DNA of 56,861 nucleotides from Lachnospiraceae bacterium (lineage in GTDB: Bacteria; Bacillota; Clostridia; Lachnospirales; Lachnospiraceae). The notes below the pieces were generated by a model. It ran no database searches. It was not told the DNA's origin and was given only the letters and a program-made list of their open reading frames with translations. The stretch spans positions 1-56,861 of the forward strand of contig JALELZ010000009.1 of assembly GCA_022768465.1 (NCBI GenBank), given 5' to 3'. Shown here one piece after another: positions 51,148 to 56,861 of the stretch (the first letter of the stretch is position 1; the number at the start of each line of letters is the position of its first letter). The position numbers and the translations under genes were made by a program.

Positions 51148-51176
51148 ATGCTACCACAGCTTTATTTCACAGTCAA
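51148..51176 (-). promoter_or_regulatory. Promoter of the methyltransferase-importer operon
   Basis: On the minus strand TTGACT (51176-51171), a 17-bp spacer and an extended -10, TGG-TAGCAT (51153-51148). Transcription would start near 51141, giving a leader of about 170 nt with hairpins TCGAC/GTCGA and GGGA/TCCC before the terminator. Confidence 0.7.
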
Positions 51177-51365
51177 GATATCTTTCATGACGATTTTTGT
51201 TCTTTCCGGCTTTTTTAGCCATGAATTGTCAAACTAATTGCAACGAAGTTGAGTAATATACCTCCTATGTTGTTCGGTATACCAGACATTTCCCAGGTCT
51301 GCAGCTTAGGCTCTTTTATTTAATACCTTTTAAAAACGATATACTTTAGAAAAACGGACAAAATG

Positions 51366-51566
51366 TCAAAAATCTAAAATGGAGGAGGAAAGGGAAGGCG
51401 AAACGATAATTAGCAGGATCGCCAACGCACCGATCACAAGGAAAACCTACGGATGCTCGGCCACATAATCCAGTGCTTTATCCTTGAATTCAGCCAGCCT
51501 CTGTCCCAAAGACTTTACGCCTGCAGCACCTTCCCCGGCTGCCGTGCTTGCGTTTGCTGCTTCCAT
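51366..51566 (-). pseudogene. CD1108-family mobile-element protein fragment
   Basis: A frame from ATG 51566 reads AAGVKSLGQRLAEFKDKALD, YVAEHP, then a TAG where Trp is usual, then VFLVIGALAILLIIVSPSLS and a stop. A helix after a short acidic-basic domain is the N-terminal layout of CD1108-type proteins of conjugative transposons. The rest is missing. It overlaps the end of the broken primase gene, marking a deletion junction near 51570. Confidence 0.55.
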
Positions 51567-51931
51567 GCCCTGAGATGATGGAAGTAATTGGACAGCACCT
51601 TGTAGCATCTGCTTTCTTCCTGGCGGTATCTCTGTTCTGGGGTAGGCTCTCGGATATGGGGCTTGATTCTGTGCTTCTGCCTGTTGTCGTAGCTGATACC
51701 GAAATCGTCAGCCAGCTTCATAGCGGCGACTTTGCTGGGCAGTCCGAACAGACGGGAAACAAAATCAACTGCATCTCCATCCGCTTGGCAAGCGAAACAA
51801 TGCCACCTTCATGCTGGGATTCTTGTCATTGTGAAACGGGCAGACTGCCATGCCATGACGGCTGACCTGAATGCCGTACAGCTCTGCCGCCTGTCGGGTG
51901 GTCAAGTTCTGCTTGACCGCTTCAAATACAT
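51515..51931 (-). pseudogene. CHC2 zinc-finger DNA primase remnant of a conjugative transposon
   Basis: ATG 51931 follows a GGAGGA site and reads NVFEAVKQNLTTRQAAELYG, with CPFHNDKNPSMKV as the first half of the CHC2 zinc finger. A small deletion near 51815 shifts the frame; the second half continues as HCFACQADGDAVDFVSRLFG and MKLADDFGISYDNRQKHRIK in the next frame. The C-terminus is lost at about 51570. This protein is a standard cargo of Firmicute integrative conjugative elements. Confidence 0.85.
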
Positions 51932-51993
51932 TCAATAGGCTGTTCCTCCAAAAAATAATTGTTGACTTTTCTGTGGATTTTTCGTCTAATAGA

Positions 51994-52022
51994 TTGACTG
52001 TGCAACGCAAATCACATATAAT
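51994..52022 (+). promoter_or_regulatory. Promoter of the second RelB/YafQ operon
   Basis: TTGACT (51994-51999), a 17-bp spacer and TATAAT (52017-52022), then GGGAG 9 bases before the antitoxin ATG. Confidence 0.82.
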
Positions 52023-52056
52023 ATAAGTGCAATAGCAAGGAAGGGAGTTGACATTC

Positions 52057-52332
52057 ATGGCTACAACAACTAATTTCAGTGTCCGTATGGACAGCGACAT
52101 TAAGAAACAGTGCGAAGCAATGTATGGTGAATTAGGTATCAACCTTACTACCGCTATCAATGTGTTTCTTCGCCAGTCGCTCCGTGTCGGCGGTTTTCCT
52201 TTTGATGTTCGCATGGAGCGGCCGAACAAGGAAACGATGGCAGCAATGCTGGAAGCAGAACGCATTGCCCGAGATCCGTCTGTAAAACGCTACTCTGATG
52301 TAGAGGAAGCATTGAGGGCGTTAAAAGAATGA
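52057..52332 (+). CDS. RelB/DinJ-family antitoxin (second pair)
   Basis: A 91-residue antitoxin: ribbon-helix-helix NFSVRMDSDIKKQCEAMYGE and GINLTTAINVFLRQSLRVGG, then FPFDVRMERPNKETMAAMLE as the start of the toxin-binding part. ATG 52057 is used because GGGAG lies upstream; an earlier ATG at 52048 is too close to it. Its stop overlaps the toxin start. It differs clearly from the copy at 23423, so it is not a recent duplication. Confidence 0.9.
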   Translation: MATTTNFSVRMDSDIKKQCEAMYGELGINLTTAINVFLRQSLRVGGFPFDVRMERPNKETMAAMLEAERIARDPSVKRYSDVEEALRALKE

Positions 52333-52616
52333 GTAAACATTTAGACATTGTTTGGACAAATCAATTTAAGAAGGACTACAAGCTGGCGATGAAACGTCAT
52401 CTTGATATTGACCTTCTGGATGACATCATTCGCAAACTGGCAAGCAGCGAACAGCTTCCAGAAAAGAATAAAGACCACGCTTTAACCGGAAACTTGGTCG
52501 GACATCGTGAGTGCCACATTCAACCGGATTGGCTATTGGTCTATCGGATTGAGAATGATTTGCTCATCTTGACATTATCCCGAACAGGAACGCACAGCGA
52601 TTTATTTGGAAAGTAA
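52329..52616 (+). CDS. YafQ-family mRNA interferase toxin (second pair)
   Basis: A 95-residue RelE-superfamily toxin: NQFKKDYKLAMKRHLDIDLL, KDHALTGNLVGHRECHIQPD with the His and Asp of the active site, and the ending SRTGTHSDLFGK. It is complete and appears functional within an otherwise decayed mobile region, as expected for an addiction module that outlives its element. Confidence 0.92.
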   Translation: MSKHLDIVWTNQFKKDYKLAMKRHLDIDLLDDIIRKLASSEQLPEKNKDHALTGNLVGHRECHIQPDWLLVYRIENDLLILTLSRTGTHSDLFGK

Positions 52617-52618
52617 GA

Positions 52619-52652
52619 AAATGCACTCGGTACAAACGCCGGGTGCATTTTT
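52619..52652 (+). terminator. Intrinsic terminator after the second toxin gene
   Basis: AAATGCACTCGG (52619-52630) pairs fully with CCGGGTGCATTT (52639-52650), one G-U pair, 8-nt loop, then more T. Confidence 0.88.
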
Positions 52653-52656
52653 CTTT

Positions 52657-53004
52657 CCGCAGAAATGAAAAAGCACCCGCTATCTTCAAAGTCGAAAACG
52701 GCAAGTGCCTTACAGTTCCATATTCTGTTTTTTCTGTTGCGGGGTTTTCTGCTCCTGCTGGTGTTACAAAAATGCTTGACCAGGACAGTAGCTCCTCATC
52801 ACAGGTTAGTACCTGAAGAATGATATGTAGTTTTCAAGGTTCATGTCCGGAGTTTTCTTGGCTCCTTACATGTTCAATTTTAGTGGATAGGGAGATATTT
52901 CTTTAGGTACCGGCAGTACGGGTTGCCCGCCCTGCTTGTAAGGATTTGCAGTTTTTTTTGTAAGTGATGCCTTGAACTTGCTTTTTCGTGCATCGCCGTT
53001 AGAC
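52657..53004. other. Degenerate mobile-element DNA without a recognisable gene
   Basis: The composition resembles the neighbouring transposon remnants. Open stretches exist on both strands, such as a minus-strand frame ending GGQPVLPVPKEISPYPLKLN near 52869-52940, but none has a start site or known domain. I see no gene here. Confidence 0.5.
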
Positions 53005-53190
53005 TTACAGGTTTTTTGCGATTTCCGCCAGCTGAGCCACCACATCCAGAAGTTTTGTGCGGTTGTCCACCTTGTCATGATCTTTCCCCATAAGCAGATA
53101 GTTGGTACTCACATGAAAGTAGCAGGCCATAGTCACAATCAGGGCGATAGACGGTTTTCTCTGACCCCGGTCCCCGAAAAAGGGTGCACT
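53005..53190 (-). pseudogene. XRE-family regulator, C-terminal remnant
   Basis: The frame GQRKPSIALIVTMACYFHVS then TNYLLMGKDHDKVDN and LLDVVAQLAEIAKNL is the end of an XRE helix-turn-helix (the N-G-x-R-x-P-S and V-S-T-x-Y-L-L pattern) plus a short tail. The first two helices are missing; the upstream codons are unrelated. Confidence 0.7.
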
Positions 53191-53329
53191 AAAGTAAAGG
53201 TACCGATACTGCTGTTTCGAAAAACTGAAAATTTTCATTTTTCGAAAGTGAACAATATATGTATCCTCAGCCCTTAATGCATGTCAGGCTTTCGATATGA
53301 TGTTTGAGTTTCGAAAGCCTTGCCGGAAT

Positions 53330-53397
53330 AAAAAAAGAGACCACCGGCAAGGCGGGGATCCTAACTGTGTAGGAATCCCGTCTTGTCGGCAGCCTCT
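53330..53397 (-). terminator. Long hairpin terminator in the mobile remnant
   Basis: Two 20-bp arms (53344-53363 and 53370-53389) pair with a few mismatches around a 6-nt loop, and AGAG/CTCT extends the base. On the minus strand it is followed by seven T (53336-53330). It probably ended a transposon transcript from the right. The interval 53239-53509 has no gene. Confidence 0.7.
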
Positions 53398-53509
53398 CAT
53401 GTATGTCTGGTTTAACTGACCGATCTTACGGCATGTGACCTGGAGATGGATTTATGAAGCCTGTTTCATCTCAACCATTCCGTCGTTACGCCACGTTCAT
53501 TTAGTTGTT

Positions 53510-53677
53510 TTAGATACACTCCTGACCGACAGGGGCATAGATGTCGATGCGATCATGCCTGCGGCCCATTCTCCTGCTGACCATTACGGTCTAATATCTG
53601 TCACAAGTCATTCTTGTTGCCCCGTCTTTGTCTTCATAGCCAATGACCAAATGGCGGCAGTTGGGGCAATATAGCTT
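53510..53677 (-). pseudogene. Small zinc-ribbon protein remnant
   Basis: The frame LYCPNCRHLVIGYEDKDGAT then MTCDRY, a TAG stop, then TVMVSRRMGRRHDRIDIYAP and a second stop is a small C-P-x-C...C-x-x-C protein of the type carried by transposons. The stop sits where the last Cys would be. The start is not preserved. Confidence 0.55.
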
Positions 53678-53696
53678 TCTAGAGCGCCACAAAGAG

Positions 53697-53887
53697 GCAG
53701 CGAAAAGATTTATATTCAGGTCAGCGACAACATTTCCTGGCAGGAAACATTTGAGAGAGAATGTTCTCCTCTGCTTCAGATCCGAGATGCTTATCCGAAA
53801 ATGATTATTACCAGAACGAAACATCCAAAATACAGCTATGAAGGAATTGAAATTCATGATATAGCCGATTGGCTGCTGCACGAATAA
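53697..53887 (+). pseudogene. DUF4143-type AAA ATPase, C-terminal remnant
   Basis: The frame [20 protein letters not shown] then [20 protein letters not shown] and [14 protein letters not shown] ends at TAA 53885-53887. This is the conserved end of the large bacterial AAA+ ATPase/DUF4143 family. The ATPase domain and the start are gone. Confidence 0.75.
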
Positions 53888-53948
53888 GCAAGAAAATATC
53901 TCCATAATTCTCTTTTGGAATGATGGAGATATTTAACAGCACAACCGT

Positions 53949-54842
53949 TTATTCCTCATTCAAGGCCTTCCGCAGCATGTCCTTGTACTCGACTAACACA
54001 TTTTGCGGGGCTAGGATCCTGATCTTGCCGATAAATCCGAAGACTCAGCGATAAAATGTCGAACTGGTACGCGCATTTACGGTGGCCTTGAAATGATCGT
54101 CGTCAATCACTTCAGACTCAAAATCAGTGCCGAAGTTATCGATCAGATACTTCATGACAGAGGAGTGGCAGAGGAGTTGTACATCCACCGGTTCATCGGT
54201 ATCAAACATCCGAAACACATGCCTGCTGTATTCGGTAGGATTGTAGCCATCCGGCGGCATTACAGCGATCTGATTCAGAATCTTTGGCTGCTCATAGATC
54301 CGGTCAACACGGAAATTCCGCACGCAAAGATACTGCTGCATCTGCAGCCCGGTGATCACGCCTTCAAAGCCCTTCTAACCGTCCTTGCCAAAACCTGCCG
54401 TCTGCTTCAGCTCGTTGGAATAGTACTCACGATCCTGCAGCTCCTCCGCATACAGATCCATGATCCGTTTCTGCTTGTACGACGCCTTTCCGTCCTCCCA
54501 GAGTGCATCAAAATCGTATCCATCCCGCCGGAAGTTCAGAAAATACGGCAGCCATTCTCTGGAAATGAAGCCTGCCTTCTTGTCAAAGAATTTTCCGTAG
54601 GCCACATCGCCGCGCCGTGCAATGATTTCGCGCCACTCCCAGGGATCCCGCGCGGGATCCTCCGACCACCAGAGCTCCGGCACCGTGCGATCCTCAAGAG
54701 AGAAGCCTGGGATGTCATTCTTGAACAAAGGCAGGAAGCCAACCTTGTTGATATATTCAATTGTCTCATCCACTGTGTGAATGCACTCCGGATCATCCCA
54801 GGAAACGCCATGTATGATCCAAGTTCCGCCTTCATTTGCCGT
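53949..54842 (-). pseudogene. AlkZ-like / WYL regulator in-frame fusion with two internal stops
   Basis: One frame runs from about 54842 to TAA 53949. Its first part reads DETIEYINKVGFLPLFKNDI, DPWEWREIIARRGDVAYGKF and WLPYFLNFRRDGYDFDALWE, as in AlkZ-related (winged-helix glycosylase-like) proteins, ending LQMQQYLCVRNFR. It then passes directly into VDRIYEQPKILNQ and the WYL-domain end (EYSRHVFRMFDTDEPVDVQL). Stops interrupt at TAG 54375 and TGA 54045; the second takes the place of a Trp. No start codon is visible. A deletion joined two genes, and decay followed. Confidence 0.65.
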
Positions 54843-54857
54843 TCTTACGTCACCGCC

Positions 54858-55418
54858 TTATACCTTGTGCTCCAAAAAACAGCCCTCATCATGAGAATAA
54901 ATCACGCCCACCGCCTGCAGGTAAGCGTAGATTACTGTGGTTCCGACGAATTTCATGCCGCGCTTCTTCAGGTCCTTCGAAATCAGATCCGAAAGCTCGG
55001 AATGCGACAGTCCTTGTTCATAGATCACCTTGCCATCGGTCCAATGCCAAAGGTACTCTGCAAAGCCACCGTATTCCTGCTGTATCTCACGGAAGATCTG
55101 CGCATTGCTGACTGCGGCCTGTATCTTTAACCGGTTACGGATAATACTAGGATTATTCTGCAATGATTCCAGCTTGTCTTCGCCGTATGCACAGACCGCA
55201 TCCAGATTAAAATCGTCGAACGCCTCACGGAATGTATCCCGCTTATTCAGGATGCACTCCCAGGACAATCCGGCCTGAAAGCATTCCAGAATCAGCATCT
55301 CGAACAGCTTGTGATCGTCATGAAGCGGAACCCCCCATTCTTCGTCATGGTAACGTATGTACCGTTCATTTTTCGGATTTGCCCAGCGACAGCGATTTTT
55401 TCCGTCGGACCATTGCAT
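54858..55418 (-). CDS. tag: 3-methyladenine DNA glycosylase I
   Basis: A 186-residue Tag, which removes 3-methyladenine from alkylated DNA. Features: RCRWANPKNERYIRYHDEEW (residues about 8-27) with the Cys and His zinc ligands, CFQAGLSWECILNKRDTFRE (about 44) with the catalytic region, GMKFVGTTVIYAYLQAVG (about 155) and SHDEGCFLEHK with the other zinc ligands. ATG 55418 follows AAAGGA; the longer frame starts at a TTG. The broken AlkZ-like gene follows, so alkylation repair genes were grouped here. Confidence 0.93.
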   Translation of the reverse strand: MQWSDGKNRCRWANPKNERYIRYHDEEWGVPLHDDHKLFEMLILECFQAGLSWECILNKRDTFREAFDDFNLDAVCAYGEDKLESLQNNPSIIRNRLKIQAAVSNAQIFREIQQEYGGFAEYLWHWTDGKVIYEQGLSHSELSDLISKDLKKRGMKFVGTTVIYAYLQAVGVIYSHDEGCFLEHKV

Positions 55419-55550
55419 ATGAATCACATCCTTTCTGCAGGAGAGAGTCTCATGACATCTTCTCAGGCTTTTGTTCTCCAGGTACAATCATCATTGAGTA
55501 GCCTGCATACATTGCGACACTGTGCCTTGTCCAATGAGCAATTATCTTGA

Positions 55551-56108
55551 TTATTTGATCCTTCTGAGAATACTATATTCGTTATTTACGGATGTTATAC
55601 ATATATCCGTACCTTTCATTAATTCCATCCTACACTTGGATATAATCTTTTTTTCAATTGAAATATGGTCTTCATTTTCTAATGTACACGAATAGAATCT
55701 GTAATGGCACACTTCTAAAATGACGTTAATGCTAAAATAATTGTGACGGATACACAAAAATGCCAGCGTTACATAGAAAATTAAAAATAAAACCACTTGA
55801 TCCCATTGAGTAAAATCAAATGCAAATAATGGCAATATGTACGACAGCAAATACTCGGCTGAAATAGATTTTTCTTCTGAGCAGGATACAAGCCTATAAA
55901 CTTTTTCCCCATTTTTTTGCTTTGGCCTTAGCTCATTCCAAAGAATGCAGCCGCTTATAAAGGCATGTATCACAATTATTATGATTGATATAACCTCTGT
56001 CCGTATCTCTCCGCCGGTAACGATGCTCTTTACATCAATAAACAATATCGATATCCATAGCGGAACAAATGACATAAAAAACAGGCTAGCGGAAAAAATC
56101 ACTGACAT
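55551..56108 (-). CDS. Membrane protein with four predicted helices, family uncertain (KwaA-like?)
   Basis: A 185-residue protein with helices at about residues 3-23 (IFSASLFFMSFVPLWISILF), 37-58, 88-102 and 105-120, and a cytoplasmic basic tail. Topology and size, with the SFxPLW start and YILPL...D segment, remind me of KwaA of the Kiwa anti-phage system, but the resemblance is by eye and weak. It begins 9 bp after the gene upstream, so the two form one unit behind a HipA gene. Confidence 0.5.
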   Translation of the reverse strand: MSVIFSASLFFMSFVPLWISILFIDVKSIVTGGEIRTEVISIIIIVIHAFISGCILWNELRPKQKNGEKVYRLVSCSEEKSISAEYLLSYILPLFAFDFTQWDQVVLFLIFYVTLAFLCIRHNYFSINVILEVCHYRFYSCTLENEDHISIEKKIISKCRMELMKGTDICITSVNNEYSILRRIK

Positions 56109-56117
56109 ATTGTTGCC

Positions 56118-56456
56118 TCATTCCCATTTCTTTGCACTTGGAACTTCCATAGGTAGACTTTCAAATGGATCTACCATTCCTTTGTCGCGCAGAATTTTCA
56201 CTATTTTTTCCGTGACACCTTCTTGATTTGTATCAAATTTTCCACCATCCATAGGAATAGAGAATTTCGTAGCAATTTTTCGCCTTGTACTTGCATTTTT
56301 TAGTTTCTCAAGGTGCGATTGATTATACGAAACGAATCTGCGTGGGTTATGACCACTGCCTGCAACAGATGAAAACTTCTCGATATTTACAACAATTTCA
56401 CTGTCCTGTACTTTGGCAATATAATCACTGTCCGCTACGTGTTTTATTCGTAACAA
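56118..56456 (-). CDS. Small protein of unknown function, possibly 5'-truncated
   Basis: A 112-codon frame with no ATG near its start; it may begin at TTG 56456 inside the HipA 3' end. Segments include AGSGHNPRRFVSYNQSHLEK and KFSIPMDGGKFDTNQEGVTE, ending VPSAKKWE. The last 60 residues have the rhythm of the KwaB (DUF4868) C-terminus, but KwaB is about three times longer. It could be an intact small gene or a gene end cut by recombination. No function is assigned. Confidence 0.4.
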   Translation of the reverse strand: MLRIKHVADSDYIAKVQDSEIVVNIEKFSSVAGSGHNPRRFVSYNQSHLEKLKNASTRRKIATKFSIPMDGGKFDTNQEGVTEKIVKILRDKGMVDPFESLPMEVPSAKKWE

Positions 56457-56860
56457 GCGCTGAATGCAGGCCTCATTTCTTCAATCTGTTTACGGGTCAG
56501 GCCATATCCAGCAGCTGTTTTTTCCCAGTTATCTCTGACGATTTTAAGAATTTCTTCCGCCTGCGCCTCAGCATCCGATTCTAAAATACCAAATCTCACA
56601 GCGGTCTGCAATGCAAGATCAATACTGATACTGTTATCTTCCTCATACACATTGAGAGACAACTCATCACCGTAAGGAACAGGGTTTACATCATACAAAG
56701 GGGAAAGAATCCAGCCCTTGTCTGTCAGGATAAATGCATGGTTTCTCAGGTGATCATCCGTATTAGTAACCGCCATATTAAACACAATACGTTTCCAAAG
56801 CTCGCCCAGATCCTTCTTCGGCTGCGCACCATAGGACTTGATAAAGGCTGCAATATCCAG
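56444..56860 (-). CDS. hipA: HipA-family serine/threonine kinase, C-terminal part
   Basis: The frame enters from the right edge and ends at 56444, giving 138 residues. WKRIVFNMAVTNTDDHLRNH is the HipA catalytic loop (N-T-D-D-H) and LSPLYDVNPVPYG the metal-binding motif. HipA toxins phosphorylate proteins such as glutamyl-tRNA synthetase; a HipB partner would lie outside. This classical HipA differs from the CtkA-like one at 5823-6959. Confidence 0.88.
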   Translation of the reverse strand: MDIAAFIKSYGAQPKKDLGELWKRIVFNMAVTNTDDHLRNHAFILTDKGWILSPLYDVNPVPYGDELSLNVYEEDNSISIDLALQTAVRFGILESDAEAQAEEILKIVRDNWEKTAAGYGLTRKQIEEMRPAFSACYE

Positions 56861-56861
56861 A

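Noticed and set aside
53330-53397. IS or integron end
   Set aside because: The long hairpin is followed by a T tract on the minus strand and has no transposase or target duplication, so a terminator is the simpler reading.
54093-55130. A 345-codon plus-strand open frame opposite tag and the AlkZ-like remnant
   Set aside because: It has no ribosome site and no recognisable domain, and it lies opposite well-supported minus-strand genes. The higher GC content there makes chance open frames long.

Overview
The window looks like chromosome from a low-GC gut Firmicute of the Lachnospiraceae type. This is inferred from gene content, AT-rich intergenic DNA, strong GGAGG-type ribosome binding sites, a bile salt hydrolase, GW-repeat wall-binding proteins, sigma-54, and decayed conjugative-transposon genes of the kind common in gut clostridia. 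Species cannot be read from the sequence. No rRNA, tRNA or CRISPR array was seen.

Layout. 1-5800: the N-terminus of a YhcG/DUF1016 nuclease, then an NhaC antiporter, an amidase and an AGCS amino-acid symporter with a structured 5' leader. 5750-7030: a HipA/CtkA-like kinase gene bracketed by 46-bp direct repeats, one of which is the 3' end of the neighbouring glycosyltransferase. 6982-19814: an exopolysaccharide locus transcribed leftward (PglC-type initiating sugar transferase, five glycosyltransferases, Wzx flippase, Wzy-like polymerase, O-antigen-ligase-like protein, lipoprotein). 19977-26640: rpoN, a MarR-MATE efflux operon with two clear operators, a RelB/YafQ toxin-antitoxin pair, bile salt hydrolase and thiM-thiE. 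26740-32441: a cell-surface and signalling cluster (two GW-repeat secreted proteins, a lipoprotein, an HTH regulator divergent from a Hanks-type kinase, and a zinc-ribbon membrane protein).

32490-43358: an anion permease, then a probable fructosamine (Amadori product) utilisation locus. It holds frlB deglycase, frlD-like kinase, a GntR/HutC regulator, a complete peptide-type ABC importer and an AspA/AstE-like deacylase. An exact 10-mer, AACTTGTATT, lies at the frlB promoter, the regulator's own promoter and upstream of the importer, which points to one small regulon. 43799-51176: a diaminopentanoate-dehydrogenase-like oxidoreductase and a second, paralogous peptide/nickel-type ABC importer led by a SAM methyltransferase. 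Its leader carries a 20-codon ORF overlapping an intrinsic terminator, suggesting attenuation.

51366-56861: a graveyard of mobile DNA. It contains pieces of CHC2 primase, CD1108-like protein, XRE regulator, zinc ribbon and AAA ATPase, plus an AlkZ-like/WYL in-frame fusion with internal stops. Among these sit an intact second RelB/YafQ pair, an intact 3-methyladenine DNA glycosylase, an unrecognised four-helix membrane protein and a partial HipA kinase. Start codons were revised by ribosome binding site wherever the longest reading frame began at an implausible codon.
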